Origin: an uncultured Polaribacter sp.
Lineage (GTDB): Bacteria > Bacteroidota > Bacteroidia > Flavobacteriales > Flavobacteriaceae
Direction: 5' to 3'
Assembly: GCA_943788865.1 (NCBI GenBank)
Contig: CALSRX010000003.1
Span: 62,001 to 126,000, forward strand
Length of the DNA stretch: 64,000 nucleotides
In this document: positions 46,340 to 57,691 of the stretch, one piece after another
Numbering within the stretch: the first letter of the stretch is position 1
Layout of the letters: each line of letters opens with the position of its first letter
Made by a program: the position numbers and the translations under genes
Notes under the pieces: model-generated
The model's database searches: none
What the model was told of the DNA's origin: nothing
The model's input: the letters and a program-made list of their open reading frames with translations, nothing else

Positions 46340-46864
46340 ATGAACACAGAAACAAAATCATATACGATATCAGTATATACAGAAAACAATGTAGGATTGT
46401 TAAACAGAGTTTCATCAATATTTTCAAAAAGACACATCAATATTGAAAGCTTAACAACTTCTCAATCAGAAATTGAAAACGTAAATAGATTTGTGATTGT
46501 TGCAACTATGGAAGAACAGCAAGCAACTAAAATTGTTGGACAATTAGAAAAACAAATAGAAGTTATAAAAGCCTATGTACATACAGATGAGGAAACTATT
46601 TACCAAGAATCCGCTCTGTTTAAAGTGTCTTTAGATTCGTTACTAGACAAGCGTCAAATACAAGATATTATTAAAACTAGTCATGCAAATATAGTAACCG
46701 TAGCTAGAGATTTTTTTGTAATAGAGAAAACAGGAAGCAGAAAAGAAACGGAGCAATTATATCAAGATTTAAAACCATATAAATTATTGCAATTTGTAAG
46801 ATCCGGAAGAATATCAGTAACTAAAGAACCCATGAATATTTCAGAAATGCTCAAAGCATTTTAA
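46340..46864 (+). CDS. ilvN: Acetolactate synthase small (regulatory) subunit
   Basis: Binds valine or other branched-chain amino acids and modulates IlvB. 174 aa: an ACT domain at residues 6-80 ([24 protein letters not shown], here residues 8 onward) and a second ACT-like half (about 88-165). The family glycine and leucine turn [12 protein letters not shown] is intact. The symbol follows the small-subunit convention; ilvH would be equally valid. Confidence 0.93.
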   Translation: MNTETKSYTISVYTENNVGLLNRVSSIFSKRHINIESLTTSQSEIENVNRFVIVATMEEQQATKIVGQLEKQIEVIKAYVHTDEETIYQESALFKVSLDSLLDKRQIQDIIKTSHANIVTVARDFFVIEKTGSRKETEQLYQDLKPYKLLQFVRSGRISVTKEPMNISEMLKAF

Positions 46865-46881
46865 TACTTAATAAAAGAAAA

Positions 46882-48348
46882 ATGACAAATTATTTTAATA
46901 TACTATCACTAAGAGAACAATTAACAGAATTAGGAAAATGTAGATTTATGGAATCTACAGAATTTGAAGAAGGAGTTGCACCACTTATTGGAAAAAAAAT
47001 AATCATTGTAGGATGTGGAGCTCAAGGATTAAATCAAGGATTAAACATGCGAGATTCTGGATTGGATATTTCTTATGCTTTAAGAGCAGAAGCAATTTCA
47101 GAAAAAAGAGCATCTTATGTTTCTGCTACAACAAACAACTTCGTTGTTGGCACCTATAATGAATTGATACCTACAGCTGATCTGGTTTTAAATTTAACTC
47201 CAGACAAACAACATACTTCTGTAGTAAAAGCAGTAATGCCCTTAATGAAAAAAGGAGCTACGTTGTCGTATTCTCATGGGTTTAATATCGTAGAAGAAGG
47301 TATGCAAATCCGTAAAGATTTAACAGTAATTATGGTTGCTCCAAAATGTCCAGGATCTGAAGTTCGAGAAGAATACAAAAGAGGTTTTGGAGTTCCAACG
47401 CTTATAGCAGTGCATCCAGAAAACGATCCAGAAAAGAAAGGGCTATCACAAGCAAAGGCCTATGCAGTTGCAACTGGTGGACACAAAGCAGGTGTTTTAG
47501 AGTCTTCATTTGTAGCCGAGGTGAAATCCGATTTGATGGGTGAGCAAACCATTTTGTGTGGGGTCTTACAAACAGGAGCAATTTTGTCCTTTGATAAAAT
47601 GGTTGTAGAAGGAATTGAACCTAGCTATGCTGCTAAATTAATCCAATACGGATGGGAAACCATTACTGAGGCTTTAAAACATGGCGGAATTACAAACATG
47701 ATGGATCGTTTGTCAAATCCTGCAAAATTGAAGGCCTTTGAATTGTCTGAGGAGCTAAAAGAGATCTTACGTCCGTTATTTCAAAAACACATGGATGATA
47801 TCATGTCAGGGCATTTCTCTAAAACGATGATGGAAGATTGGGCAAACAATGATCAAAACCTACTAGCTTGGAGAGCTGAGACAAGAGAAACAGCATTCGA
47901 AAAAACAGCAGTTACAACTCAAGAAATAACGGAACAAGAATATTTTGATCACGGAACATTGTTAGTTGCATTTGTTAGAGCTGGTGTAGAATTGGCTTTT
48001 GAGACTATGACGGCTTCTGGTATTATTGCAGAGTCAGCCTACTATGAATCATTGCATGAAACCCCTTTAATTGCAAATACCATCGCTCGTAAAAAACTGT
48101 ATGAAATGAATCGTGTAATTTCCGATACCGCAGAATATGGTTGCTATTTGTTTGACCATGCATGTAAACCTCTATTAACTGATTTTATAAAAAAACAATC
48201 TGTCCAGGTCATTGGAAAACCATTTACAAAACACGTCAAAGTTGATAATCAACAATTAATTGCTGTAAACAAAGTCATAAGAGAGCACGAAGTAGAAAAA
48301 GTTGGAGCGGTTTTAAGAGCTTCAATGACAGCAATGAAACAACTTTAA
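46882..48348 (+). CDS. ilvC: Ketol-acid reductoisomerase, class II
   Basis: Isomerises and reduces acetolactate/acetohydroxybutyrate with NADPH and magnesium. At 488 aa it is the long class II form (two fused C-terminal knotted domains, like E. coli IlvC) and not the 330-aa class I form. The dinucleotide fold [20 protein letters not shown] (36-55) is clear, followed by [13 protein letters not shown] and the metal-binding helices [11 protein letters not shown] and [11 protein letters not shown]. Confidence 0.97.
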   Translation: MTNYFNILSLREQLTELGKCRFMESTEFEEGVAPLIGKKIIIVGCGAQGLNQGLNMRDSGLDISYALRAEAISEKRASYVSATTNNFVVGTYNELIPTADLVLNLTPDKQHTSVVKAVMPLMKKGATLSYSHGFNIVEEGMQIRKDLTVIMVAPKCPGSEVREEYKRGFGVPTLIAVHPENDPEKKGLSQAKAYAVATGGHKAGVLESSFVAEVKSDLMGEQTILCGVLQTGAILSFDKMVVEGIEPSYAAKLIQYGWETITEALKHGGITNMMDRLSNPAKLKAFELSEELKEILRPLFQKHMDDIMSGHFSKTMMEDWANNDQNLLAWRAETRETAFEKTAVTTQEITEQEYFDHGTLLVAFVRAGVELAFETMTASGIIAESAYYESLHETPLIANTIARKKLYEMNRVISDTAEYGCYLFDHACKPLLTDFIKKQSVQVIGKPFTKHVKVDNQQLIAVNKVIREHEVEKVGAVLRASMTAMKQL

Positions 48349-48356
48349 AAAATTGT

Positions 48357-48479
48357 TGTCATTTCGACAGAGCAACGATTGTAGCGACGAGAAATCTCTT
48401 AAATAAAACCAAAAAAGATATTATTAATTTTACAATTGGCAGATTTCTCAATCGCAAAAATGCTCATTTCGAAATGACA
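48357..48479. repeat. Inverted repeat between ilvC and ilvA
   Basis: Perfect outer arms TGTCATTTCGA (48357-48367) and TCGAAATGACA (48469-48479) with a second pairing inside (GAGAAATCT with AGATTTCTC). A dispersed Bacteroidota hairpin type, here within an operon. Confidence 0.7.
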
Positions 48480-48499
48480 TCATATAGAAAAGAATAAAA

Positions 48500-49765
48500 A
48501 TGAGCGTCAAAATACCAACCTATTACCCAAAATTAGAAGACATAAAAAATGCTGTAACTACACTAAAAGATGTAGTTACCGTAACCCCTTTAACTCAAAA
48601 CCTTAATTATTCTAGGAAACACGAAGCGAATATTCTTTTAAAAAGAGAAGATTTACAGCAAGTTCGTTCGTATAAGATCCGAGGAGCCTATCGTAAAATG
48701 AGTTCTTTAACCTTAGCAGAAATGAAAAAAGGAATCGTTTGTGCGAGTGCCGGGAATCATGCTCAAGGGGTTGCTTTTGCTTGCCAGAAATTAAAAATTA
48801 AAGGGACCATTTTTATGCCCGCTCCTACACCCAAGCAAAAACTAGAACAAGTGCAAATGTTTGGTGGTGATTGGATTCAAATTCAATTGGTTGGAGATAC
48901 GTTTGATGATGCTCAAAATGAAGCAAAAAAGGAATGTGATTTTCTGGGAAAAACTTTTGTACATCCTTTTGATGATGAAAAAATAATAGAAGGACAAGCA
49001 ACTGTTGGACTGGAAATTATTGAGCAAGCAAAGGATTCTATTGATTATGTTTTTGTGCCAGTAGGAGGAGGAGGTTTAGCTTCGGGCTTATCGTCAGTTT
49101 TTAAAGCACTCTCTCCAAACACCAAAATTATAGGTGTAGAACCAGAAGGGGCTCCTTCTATGAAATCAGCCTTAGAACAAAGGATGAATGTTCGACTAGA
49201 AGCCATAGATAAGTTTGTTGATGGAGCAGCCGTACAACAAGTTGGCTCTTTAACGTATGAAATTTGTAAAGAAAACCTAGATGCCATGATTACTGTTCCC
49301 GAAGGAAAAGTGTGTCAGACTATTTTAGATCTATACAACAAAGATGCTATTGTGGTTGAACCAGCAGGAGCTTTAACCATAGCTGCATTAGATTATTTTG
49401 CAGATGAAATTAAAGGAAAAAATGTAGTTTGTGTGGTAAGTGGAAGTAATAATGATATTACAAGAACTGCAGAGATCAAAGAAAGAGCAATGCTATATAG
49501 TGGATTTAAACATTATTTTATTGTGCGATTTCCGCAAAGAGCAGGTGCTTTAAAAGAATTTGTGGTTCACGTTCTAGGACCTCAAGATGATATTACTCAT
49601 TTTGAATACACAAAGAAGACTAATCGAGAAAATGGACCAGCAGTAGTTGGAGTAGAATTGAAATGTAAAGAAGATTTAGAGCCTCTTTTAGAACGGATGA
49701 AAAAAATGAATTTCTATGGTGATTATTTAAATGATAAGCCAAATTTGTTTGAGTTTTTAGTCTGA
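48500..49765 (+). CDS. ilvA: Threonine deaminase (threonine ammonia-lyase)
   Basis: Makes 2-oxobutyrate from threonine, the first step specific to isoleucine. 421 aa: PLP lysine K59 in VRSYKIRGAY, glycine loop PVGGGGLASG (about 185-194), and one C-terminal ACT-like domain (about 335-421, FIVRFPQRAGALKEFV). This is the short B. subtilis-type form; E. coli IlvA has two such domains. The allosteric domain is consistent with isoleucine feedback. Last gene of the attenuator-controlled operon. Confidence 0.95.
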   Translation: MSVKIPTYYPKLEDIKNAVTTLKDVVTVTPLTQNLNYSRKHEANILLKREDLQQVRSYKIRGAYRKMSSLTLAEMKKGIVCASAGNHAQGVAFACQKLKIKGTIFMPAPTPKQKLEQVQMFGGDWIQIQLVGDTFDDAQNEAKKECDFLGKTFVHPFDDEKIIEGQATVGLEIIEQAKDSIDYVFVPVGGGGLASGLSSVFKALSPNTKIIGVEPEGAPSMKSALEQRMNVRLEAIDKFVDGAAVQQVGSLTYEICKENLDAMITVPEGKVCQTILDLYNKDAIVVEPAGALTIAALDYFADEIKGKNVVCVVSGSNNDITRTAEIKERAMLYSGFKHYFIVRFPQRAGALKEFVVHVLGPQDDITHFEYTKKTNRENGPAVVGVELKCKEDLEPLLERMKKMNFYGDYLNDKPNLFEFLV

Positions 49766-49863
49766 CATTCAAACGACAAATACAGGGCGACTTTTAACAA
49801 ATCACTAAAGTTTTATTTTTATATTTACTAAATTAAAAATTTGAACAAAAAAAATTAAATATT

Positions 49864-52716
49864 ATGACTAAATTAAAACTACGTTCGGTAATTTTCTTTT
49901 TATCTATTGCGTTATTTTCTTTCGTGTCTTGTCAAAAAGAAACAAAAGGAGATAAATTAACTTTAGAATTTGAAAAGTATGAACTTGAAAATGGATTACA
50001 AGTAGTTCTTCATCAAGACAAATCAGACCCAATTGTATCGTTAGCGATTCAATATGGGGTAGGATCTAACAGAGAAAAGACTGGTAGAACTGGATTTGCT
50101 CACTTATTTGAGCATATGTTGTTTCAAGAGTCTGAAAATGTTCCGCAAGATCAATTTTTTAAGAAAATTCAAGACTTAGGTGGTACATTAAATGGAGGAA
50201 CCTGGAAAGACGGTACAATATATTATGAAGTTGTTCCAAATAATGCTTTAGAGACCATTATGTGGTTAGAAAGCGACAGAATGGGATTTTTAATTAATAC
50301 AGTAACAGAATCTGCTTTTTACAATCAGCAAGAAGTTGTTCAGAATGAAAAAAGACAACGTGTAGATAATAACCCTTATGGGCATACCGGATGGGTATTA
50401 GATAAAGCTATTTACCCTGAAAGCCATCCATATAATTGGCAAGTTATCGGTGAATTGGTTGATTTACAAAATGCAACTATTGAAGATGTTAAAGAGTTTT
50501 ATGACAAATACTACGGTCCTAATAATGCAACTTTAGTCATCGCTGGAGATTTTGACTCGAAAGAAGCAAAAGTTTTGATCGAAAAATATTTCGGGGAAAT
50601 TAAACGTCGTCAAGAAGTAAAACCTTTAAAGCCAGTTAGAGTTACTTTATCTGAAACAAAAAGGCTGTATCATGAAGATAATTTTGCTAGAGCCGCACAG
50701 TTAAATATGGTTTGGCCAACATTAGAACAATATACAGATGATGCATATGCGTTAGATTTTTTAGGACAGTTGTTGTCTAATGGAAAGAAAGCACCAATGT
50801 ATAAAGTTTTGGTACAGGATAAAAAGTTAACTTCAAGAGCTAGTGCCTATAATAATTCTCAAGAACTGGCAGGAGAGTTTCGTATTTCAATTACAGCAAA
50901 TGGAAACAATAATTTAGCGGATGTTGAGTCTGCCGTTATAGAATCGTTTAAGAAATTTGAAGAAGAAAGTTTTACAGATCAAGATGTAGAGAGAATCAAG
51001 GCAGGTCTAGAAACTAGTTTTTATAATTCAATAAGTAGTGTTTTAGGGAAATCTTTTCAATTAGCTCAATACAATGTTTTTGCTGGTGATCCTGGTTTTA
51101 TAACCGAAGATATTGAGAACATTAAAAAAGTAACTAAAAAAGATATTATTAGAGTATACAATAAGTATATAAAAGATAAGCCATACGTTATCACCAGTTT
51201 TGTTCCTAAAGGGAAATTAGAATTAGCAGCTAATAACTCTAAAAAAGCAGCGATAGTTGAAGAGGTAATTAAAGAGAATGTAGATGTAAAAATTGCAGAC
51301 AAAAATAATAAAGTTGAAAAATCACCTTCTAAATTTGATAGATCTGTAGCTCCTACAGCAGGAAAATCACCAAAATTAAATATTCCAGAATCATGGTCAG
51401 TAACATTAGAAAACGACATGAAAGTTTTAGGAATTAAACAAACAGAAATTCCAATCGTTAATTTCAGCATTGTTATAGATGGGGGTCATTTATTAGACTC
51501 TTTTGATAAAAACGGAGTAGCAAATTTGATGACAGATATTTTGATGGAAGGAACTGCCAACAAAACCCCTTTACAATTAGAAGAAGAGATTACTCTTTTA
51601 GGCGCTTCTATTAATATGTTTTCTGGAAATGAATCAATTACCATTAGAGGAAATACACTAGTAAGAAACTTTGATAAAACAATGAAACTAGTAGAAGAGA
51701 TCCTTCTAGAGCCAAGATGGGATGAAGAAGAATTAAAAAGAATCAAAACAAGTACTATTAATAGTATAAAACGTTCTTCAGCTAACCCTAATTTTGTTGC
51801 TAGAAATGTTTCGAACAAACTTTTATATGGTGAGAAACATATTTTTGCATATCCAATAAGTGGAACTGTAGAATCAATTGAAGCGATTACCATGGACGAT
51901 TTAAAAGCTTTTTATGAAAAGAACTTTTCACCATCTGTGAGTAAATTCCACATTGTAGGAAATATTGATAAAGAAACAGTTACTGCTACTTTAGCTAGTT
52001 TAGAAAAGAAATGGGAAAGCAAAGAGGTTGTAATTCCAACATTTGAAATGAACTCAGACAGAAATAAATCATCACTATATTTTGTAGATATTCCAAATGC
52101 AAAACAGTCTGTAATTAATATTGGTTATTTATCAATGGCTAGAACAGATCCAGATTATTTTGCAGCTACTGTAATGAATTATAAATTAGGAGGTTCTTTT
52201 TCTGGAAATGTAAATCTAATTTTAAGAGAAGAGAAAGGGTATACTTATGGAGCATCTACAGGTTTTAGTGGTACTAAAATAAGAGGGACTTTTAATGCGT
52301 CTTCAAGTGTTAGAACCAATACAACATTTGAATCTGTAAATATTTTTAGAGATGAAATTAATAAGTATAAAAACGGAATTTCTCAAGAGGATTTAGATTT
52401 TACTAAAAACGCATTAATAAAATCTAACGCTAGACGTTTTGAAACTCAAGGTGCTTTACTAGGAATGCTTCAAAATATTAGCAATTACAATCTTTCACCA
52501 GATTATATTGCAAATGAAGAAGATATTATTAGAAATATGACCTTAGAACAGCACAAGGCATTAGTTAATAAGTATTTAGATGCCTCTAAAATGGGTTATT
52601 TAGTTGTAGGTGATGCAGCTACTCAGTTTGCAAAGTTTAAAAATGCTGGTTTTGATGAAGTAATTTTATTAGATAAAGACGGGAAACAATTAAAATTGTC
52701 AAAAATTAAACTTTAA
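49864..52716 (+). CDS. M16-family zinc peptidase lipoprotein (double-length)
   Basis: A 950-aa lipoprotein: signal sequence and lipobox ending FVSC, with Cys23 as the lipidated residue. The first half has the inverted zinc motif HLFEH (H80, E83, H84) and the distal Glu region NEKRQRVDNNP; the second half, from about residue 500, repeats the fold without the zinc site (SFDKNGVANLMTDIL) and contains the R/Y-type region RGTFNASSSVR. The two-lobed clamp is like insulysin/pitrilysin and bacterial PqqL-like periplasmic enzymes. Target peptides unknown. Confidence 0.92.
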   Translation: MTKLKLRSVIFFLSIALFSFVSCQKETKGDKLTLEFEKYELENGLQVVLHQDKSDPIVSLAIQYGVGSNREKTGRTGFAHLFEHMLFQESENVPQDQFFKKIQDLGGTLNGGTWKDGTIYYEVVPNNALETIMWLESDRMGFLINTVTESAFYNQQEVVQNEKRQRVDNNPYGHTGWVLDKAIYPESHPYNWQVIGELVDLQNATIEDVKEFYDKYYGPNNATLVIAGDFDSKEAKVLIEKYFGEIKRRQEVKPLKPVRVTLSETKRLYHEDNFARAAQLNMVWPTLEQYTDDAYALDFLGQLLSNGKKAPMYKVLVQDKKLTSRASAYNNSQELAGEFRISITANGNNNLADVESAVIESFKKFEEESFTDQDVERIKAGLETSFYNSISSVLGKSFQLAQYNVFAGDPGFITEDIENIKKVTKKDIIRVYNKYIKDKPYVITSFVPKGKLELAANNSKKAAIVEEVIKENVDVKIADKNNKVEKSPSKFDRSVAPTAGKSPKLNIPESWSVTLENDMKVLGIKQTEIPIVNFSIVIDGGHLLDSFDKNGVANLMTDILMEGTANKTPLQLEEEITLLGASINMFSGNESITIRGNTLVRNFDKTMKLVEEILLEPRWDEEELKRIKTSTINSIKRSSANPNFVARNVSNKLLYGEKHIFAYPISGTVESIEAITMDDLKAFYEKNFSPSVSKFHIVGNIDKETVTATLASLEKKWESKEVVIPTFEMNSDRNKSSLYFVDIPNAKQSVINIGYLSMARTDPDYFAATVMNYKLGGSFSGNVNLILREEKGYTYGASTGFSGTKIRGTFNASSSVRTNTTFESVNIFRDEINKYKNGISQEDLDFTKNALIKSNARRFETQGALLGMLQNISNYNLSPDYIANEEDIIRNMTLEQHKALVNKYLDASKMGYLVVGDAATQFAKFKNAGFDEVILLDKDGKQLKLSKIKL

Positions 52717-52732
52717 AAAAATTTATATCAAT

Positions 52733-52767
52733 AAAAAAAGGTGTGATGAATATCACACCTTTTTTTA
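52733..52767 (+). terminator. Intrinsic terminator of the M16 peptidase gene
   Basis: A7 then GGTGTGAT, loop GAAT, ATCACACC and T7. Perfect stem. Confidence 0.92.
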
Positions 52768-52834
52768 TTTTAAGAGAAAAATCTAATTTATCTTAGCCAA
52801 AGATTAGAAAAAAAATTTGTGAACAAATACTATT

Positions 52835-54424
52835 ATGAAATCAATTTTAGAAGTACCTGAAAAATATAGATTTTCTCAGGTATTAGAGCAAAATACTTAT
52901 TTAATTAATGGTAAATTAAAATATTGGCCTGGTCACCGAACCAATGTTTATTCTCCTATTTATCTTGAGAATAGTCAAGGGAAATTAGCACCAACTTTAT
53001 TAGGAACAATTCCGAGTCTTACAGAAAAAGAAGCATTAGAAGCATTAGATTCAGCATATAATGCTTATGATAAAGGTAGAGGAGAATGGCCTACCATGAA
53101 AGTAGAAGAACGTATTCTCTGTATAGAAAATTTCACAAAATTAATGTTGGAAACTAGAGATGAAGTAGTAACGTTTTTGATGTGGGAAATAGGCAAGCCT
53201 TATAATGAATCTTGTGATGAATTTGATAGAACTATAGAGTATATAAATGACACCATTTCAACCTTAAAAGAAATGGATCAAAAACACTCAGAGATTAAAA
53301 ATCACAGCGGAATTTTAGCACAAGTTCGTAGAGCTCCGTTAGGAGTTGTGTTGTGTTTGAGCCCATATAATTACCCTTTAAATGAAACTTTTTGCTTGTT
53401 AATTCCTGCATTAATTATGGGAAACACAACCATCTTTAAACCAGCTAAACACGGAATTTTATTATTATCTCCTTTGCTAGAAGCATTTCAAAAAAGTTTC
53501 CCGAAAGGTGTGGTAAACATTATTTATGGAAGTGGAAGAATTTTAGCAACTCCGATTTTAAAATCAGGAAAAGTGGATGTATTAGCGTTGATTGGAAATA
53601 GCAAATCGGCAAATATTTTACAAGAACACCACCCAAAGAAAAATAGATTACGGTTGGTTTTAGGTTTGGAAGCTAAAAATCCGGGAATTGTATTGCCAGA
53701 TTGCGATTTAGATTTGGCGGTTAAAGAATGTGTTTTAGGTTCTTTGGCATTTAACGGACAACGATGTACAGCGCTTAAAATTTTATTTGTGCATGAAGAT
53801 ATTGTAGCAGAATTTAATCAAAAATTTGTTGAAGAAGTTCAAAAATTAAAAGGAGGATTGCCTTGGGAAGAGAATGTAAAAATTACACCATTACCAGAGC
53901 CCAATAAACCAATTTATATTCAAGAATTAATTGATGATGCGAAATCAAAAGGAGCAAAAATTTTGAATAAAAATGGAGGAGAAACAACATTAAGTTTTGT
54001 AAATCCAGTAGTTTTATATCCAGTAAATAAAACTATGAAAGTGTATGAAGAAGAGCAGTTTGGTCCAGTTGTTCCTATTTTATCATTTAAAAATATTCAA
54101 GAACCGCTAGACTATATCTCTGAATCTAACTACGGACAACAAGTAAGTTTGTTTAGTAACAATCCTAATTCATTAGCACCATTAATAGACTCATTGGTTA
54201 ATCAAGTTTGTAGGGTAAATATCAACACAAAATGTCAACGTGGTCCAGATGTGTTGCCATTTGTTGGAAGAAAAGATTCTGCCGTAAGTACTTTAAGTGT
54301 GTATGATGCATTAAGAACTTTTTCAATCAGAACTTTAGTTGCATTTAGAAGTAACGCATCAAATGATAAAATCTTGACAGATTTATTAGAAAGTAACGCT
54401 TCTAACTTTTTAAGAAAAAAATAA
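52835..54424 (+). CDS. gapN: NADP-dependent glyceraldehyde-3-phosphate dehydrogenase (non-phosphorylating, GapN type)
   Basis: Aldehyde dehydrogenase superfamily, 529 aa. The catalytic Cys lies in [10 protein letters not shown], the general-base Glu in [10 protein letters not shown], and the oxyanion Asn in SPYNYPLNE. The combination [18 protein letters not shown] and [13 protein letters not shown] is that of GapN enzymes, which oxidise glyceraldehyde 3-phosphate directly to 3-phosphoglycerate and yield NADPH, suited to feeding the ilv/leu reductases. The substrate call is by similarity; another aldehyde is possible. Confidence 0.82.
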   Translation: MKSILEVPEKYRFSQVLEQNTYLINGKLKYWPGHRTNVYSPIYLENSQGKLAPTLLGTIPSLTEKEALEALDSAYNAYDKGRGEWPTMKVEERILCIENFTKLMLETRDEVVTFLMWEIGKPYNESCDEFDRTIEYINDTISTLKEMDQKHSEIKNHSGILAQVRRAPLGVVLCLSPYNYPLNETFCLLIPALIMGNTTIFKPAKHGILLLSPLLEAFQKSFPKGVVNIIYGSGRILATPILKSGKVDVLALIGNSKSANILQEHHPKKNRLRLVLGLEAKNPGIVLPDCDLDLAVKECVLGSLAFNGQRCTALKILFVHEDIVAEFNQKFVEEVQKLKGGLPWEENVKITPLPEPNKPIYIQELIDDAKSKGAKILNKNGGETTLSFVNPVVLYPVNKTMKVYEEEQFGPVVPILSFKNIQEPLDYISESNYGQQVSLFSNNPNSLAPLIDSLVNQVCRVNINTKCQRGPDVLPFVGRKDSAVSTLSVYDALRTFSIRTLVAFRSNASNDKILTDLLESNASNFLRKK

Positions 54425-54456
54425 AAAAGAGTCATTTCTTAAGAAATGACTCTTTT
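54425..54456. terminator. Bidirectional terminator between gapN and leuB
   Basis: A 32-base perfect palindrome, AAAAGAGTCATTTCTT and its reverse complement, in the gap of two converging genes. Confidence 0.92.
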
Positions 54457-54470
54457 AGATAAAATACAGA

Positions 54471-55592
54471 CTAAATAATAGTACTCTGACCCATATAGAT
54501 ATTTTGAAAATTTAAATTACTTTCGTCTTGATTTTCAATATAATCAGCAATAAAATCTCCTACTTTAGAGGTAGATGCTGAGAACGAATTTTTTCCTTTA
54601 ATATCTTCTGTTGTAATCCCTAAAACCAATGACTTTTCTACAGCTCTTTCTATAGCATTAGCTTCTATAAACAACCCTAAATGTTTTAATAACAATGCAG
54701 CAGATAAAATTGAGGCTAATGGGTTTGCAATGTCTTTTCCTGTTGCTTGTGGAAACGAACCATGAATGGGCTCAAATAAAGCATTCCCTTTTCCAACAGA
54801 AGAAGAGGCTAATAAACCTATAGATCCTCCAATAACACTTGCCTCGTCACTAATTATATCACCAAAAAGATTTTCAGTTAAAATAACATCAAATTGTTTT
54901 GGATTTAATATTAGTTGCATTGCAGCATTGTCTACAAACAAGAAATCTAAAGTTACATCTGGATATTGAATTGCTAATTCTGTTACAGTCTTTCTCCATA
55001 AACGAGAAGTTTCTAAGACGTTGGCTTTATCGACCAATGTTAGTTTTTTTCTACGAGTTTGTGCTTCTTTAAAAGCCAAATGCGCAATGCGCTCTATTTC
55101 TTCAACTGAATAAGAGCAACCATCAAAAGCAACTTGACCATCGTCACTTAATTCTTTTATGCCAAAGTATATCCCTCCTGTTAATTCTCTAAAAATAGAA
55201 ATATCAGTTCCTTTTATAATCTCTTTTTTTAAGGGCGAATTCGCTATCAATTGATCGTAAGCCTTTACAGGTCTTACATTACAAAACAACCCTAACTCTT
55301 TACGTAATTTAAGTAATCCTTGTTCTGGTCTTACTTTCGCAGTCGGATCATTATCATACTTTGGATGACCAATTGCACCAAATAATATTGCATCAGATTT
55401 TTTGCATATAGATAAGGTTTCATTGGGTAATGGATTTCCTGTTTTATCAATTGAACAAGCACCCATTAAGGCTTCTTTGTAGATAAATGTGTGATTGTAT
55501 ACATCTGCAATTGCATTCAATGCTTTTTTTGCTTGCGCTATAACTTCTGGCCCAATTCCATCTCCTGGAATTACTGCAATCGTATATTTCAT
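54471..55592 (-). CDS. leuB: 3-isopropylmalate dehydrogenase
   Basis: Oxidises and decarboxylates 3-isopropylmalate to 2-oxoisocaproate with NAD. 373 aa with VIPGDGIGPEVI at the start, the substrate arginines in KVRPEQGLLKLRKEL, the FRELTGGIYFG block and the C-terminal EPIHGSFPQATGKDIANP. Last gene of leuACDB, separated from leuD by a 135-base gap that holds a dispersed element (55603-55715). Confidence 0.97.
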   Translation of the reverse strand: MKYTIAVIPGDGIGPEVIAQAKKALNAIADVYNHTFIYKEALMGACSIDKTGNPLPNETLSICKKSDAILFGAIGHPKYDNDPTAKVRPEQGLLKLRKELGLFCNVRPVKAYDQLIANSPLKKEIIKGTDISIFRELTGGIYFGIKELSDDGQVAFDGCSYSVEEIERIAHLAFKEAQTRRKKLTLVDKANVLETSRLWRKTVTELAIQYPDVTLDFLFVDNAAMQLILNPKQFDVILTENLFGDIISDEASVIGGSIGLLASSSVGKGNALFEPIHGSFPQATGKDIANPLASILSAALLLKHLGLFIEANAIERAVEKSLVLGITTEDIKGKNSFSASTSKVGDFIADYIENQDESNLNFQNIYMGQSTII

Positions 55593-55602
55593 ATTTTTTT
55601 AT

Positions 55603-55715
55603 TTGGGCGTTACCACATGGGTCGCGCTTTTCATTATATCTTTTAACTTGTTCTCGATACTCGCTCCGCGAACTCGAACTAACATTAAAAGGATGTCACT
55701 TCAATCGCTAACGCA
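55603..55715 (+). repeat. GGGCGTTACC-type Bacteroidota intergenic element with nested hairpin
   Basis: Starts GGGCGTTACCACATGGGTCG followed by CGCTTTTC, then TATCTTTTAA (55637-55646) and TTAAAAGGATG (55685-55695) as pairing flanks around an inner CTCGA/TCGAG-type hairpin (TTCTCGATACTCGCTCCGCG, then AACTCGAAC), and ends CACTTCAATCGCTAACGC. The order resembles an element I have repeatedly seen between Flavobacteriaceae genes. It lies inside leuACDB, antisense to the operon. No protein is encoded. Confidence 0.6.
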
Positions 55716-55727
55716 ACTAGAACTATT

Positions 55728-56309
55728 TTATAGCATTTGAGTTTCAAATTCGGCTATTTTTTCTTTCTTACTGATTAAATAATCAATGTCATCATAACCA
55801 TTTAGCAAGCAAGTTTTCTTGTAAGCATCAATTTCAAAAGAAGCATTTCCTATTTCAGATTCAATAGTTTGTTCTTCTAAATTCACGATAACTTCTGATG
55901 TAGGATTTTCCTCTAGATGCACAATTAATTTTTTCAAATATTCTTCGGTAACCTGCACGGGTAATAATCCGTTATTCAATGCATTCCCTTTAAAAATATC
56001 AGCAAAAAAACTACTTACAATTACTTTAAATCCATAGCCTACCAAAGCCCAAGCGGCATGTTCTCTACTAGAACCACAACCAAAATTATCTCCTGCTACT
56101 AATATACTTCCGCTATATTTTGTATTGTTTAAAGGAAACTCTTTATTGATGGTTCCGTCTTTATGAAATCGCCAATCTCTAAAAACTTGTTCGCCAAAAC
56201 CTAATTTATCCGTTGCCTTTAAAAAGCGAGCAGGTATAATTTGATCAGTATCAATATTTTCTGTTGCTAACGGAACAGCTTTAGATGTTAATTGTATAAA
56301 CTTCTCCAT
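55728..56309 (-). CDS. leuD: 3-isopropylmalate dehydratase small subunit
   Basis: Small subunit of isopropylmalate isomerase, 193 aa, with the swivel-domain blocks [12 protein letters not shown] and [18 protein letters not shown]. It completes the active site on LeuC. Start overlaps the leuC stop by one base, so translation is likely coupled. Confidence 0.97.
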   Translation of the reverse strand: MEKFIQLTSKAVPLATENIDTDQIIPARFLKATDKLGFGEQVFRDWRFHKDGTINKEFPLNNTKYSGSILVAGDNFGCGSSREHAAWALVGYGFKVIVSSFFADIFKGNALNNGLLPVQVTEEYLKKLIVHLEENPTSEVIVNLEEQTIESEIGNASFEIDAYKKTCLLNGYDDIDYLISKKEKIAEFETQML

Positions 56310-57691
56310 TAGTTTAAATGTTTAGTAATGTCAATAATTTTACCTTCAACAGCAGTTGCAGCTGCAACCAATGGGCTTGCCAATAAAGTTCGGGAGCCTT
56401 GACCCTGCCTACCTTCAAAATTTCTGTTTGATGTAGATACACAGTATTCTCCTTCCGGAATTTTATCATCATTCATTGCTAAACAAGCAGAACATCCAGG
56501 TTGTCTTAACGTAAAGCCGGCGGCTTCAAAAGTGGCTTTCAAACCTTCTTCGGTAATTTGTTTTGCAACTCGTTGCGATCCAGGAACTAACCAAGCTGTT
56601 ACATTTTCGGCTTTTTGTTTTCCTTTTATATAGTTAGCTGCAACTCTAAAATCTTCAATTCTAGAATTTGTACAACTTCCAATAAACACATAATTAATTG
56701 GGGTATCAATCAAGGATTTCCCTTTTTCAAAATCCATATAGGTCAATGATTTTTCAAAAGAACTTTCATCCTTGTTTGGAATCTTTTCAGAAATTTTAAT
56801 TCCCATTCCTGGATTTGTTCCAAAAGTGATCATTGGTTCAATATCTGAAGCATCTATTACATATTCTTTATCAAATTCAGCTCCTTCATCTGTAGCTAAG
56901 GTTTTCCACTTTGCTACTTTTTCATCAAAATCAGTTCCTTTTGGAGCAAATTCTTTTCCTTTGATATAGTTAAATGTTGTCTGATCTGGAGCAATCATTC
57001 CGCCTCTAGCACCCATCTCAATACTCATATTGCAAACGGTCATTCTGCCTTCCATGCTCATATTTTCAAAAACATCACCAGCATACTCGCAAAAATAACC
57101 GGTACCTGAATTGGTTCCTAACTTAGCAATGATATATAAAATAACATCTTTAGGAAGGACACCTTTTTTTAATTGTCCATTAACGAGTACCCTCATTTTT
57201 TTAGGTTTTTCTAAAAGCAAGCATTGGCTCGCAAAAACCTGTGCTACTTGACTTGTTCCAATACCAAAGGCAATGGTTCCGAATGCACCATGGGTTGATG
57301 TATGAGAATCTCCACAAACCATGGTCATTCCAGGTTGTGTGATGCCCAATTCAGGTGCTATTACATGTACAATTCCATTGTTTTCATGTCCCAAACCATA
57401 CAAAGGAATATTGTTCTTAAGACAATTTTTAGTTAGCTGTTCTAACTGGTTTCTAGAAAGTGCATCCTTTATGGGTAAATGTTGATTGATTGTGGGCGTA
57501 TTGTGATCTGCTGTAGCCACAATTTTATCGGGTCTCGCAATTGGGATCCCTCTTTTTTCTAATTCTTCAAAAGCCTGTGGACTTGTTACCTCATGAATTA
57601 AATGTGTATCTATATATAATATTTGTGGACCATTTTCTATTGCATCAACTACATGGGCATCCCAAACCTTATCAAAGAGTGTTTTTCTCAT
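56309..57691 (-). CDS. leuC: 3-isopropylmalate dehydratase large subunit
   Basis: Isomerises 2- to 3-isopropylmalate with a [4Fe-4S] cluster. 460 aa; cluster cysteines are in [12 protein letters not shown] and in [11 protein letters not shown] (two cysteines). [13 protein letters not shown] and the N-terminal VWDAHVV are typical. Start overlaps leuA by 4 bases. Like IlvD it depends on the SUF machinery. Confidence 0.97.
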   Translation of the reverse strand: MRKTLFDKVWDAHVVDAIENGPQILYIDTHLIHEVTSPQAFEELEKRGIPIARPDKIVATADHNTPTINQHLPIKDALSRNQLEQLTKNCLKNNIPLYGLGHENNGIVHVIAPELGITQPGMTMVCGDSHTSTHGAFGTIAFGIGTSQVAQVFASQCLLLEKPKKMRVLVNGQLKKGVLPKDVILYIIAKLGTNSGTGYFCEYAGDVFENMSMEGRMTVCNMSIEMGARGGMIAPDQTTFNYIKGKEFAPKGTDFDEKVAKWKTLATDEGAEFDKEYVIDASDIEPMITFGTNPGMGIKISEKIPNKDESSFEKSLTYMDFEKGKSLIDTPINYVFIGSCTNSRIEDFRVAANYIKGKQKAENVTAWLVPGSQRVAKQITEEGLKATFEAAGFTLRQPGCSACLAMNDDKIPEGEYCVSTSNRNFEGRQGQGSRTLLASPLVAAATAVEGKIIDITKHLN

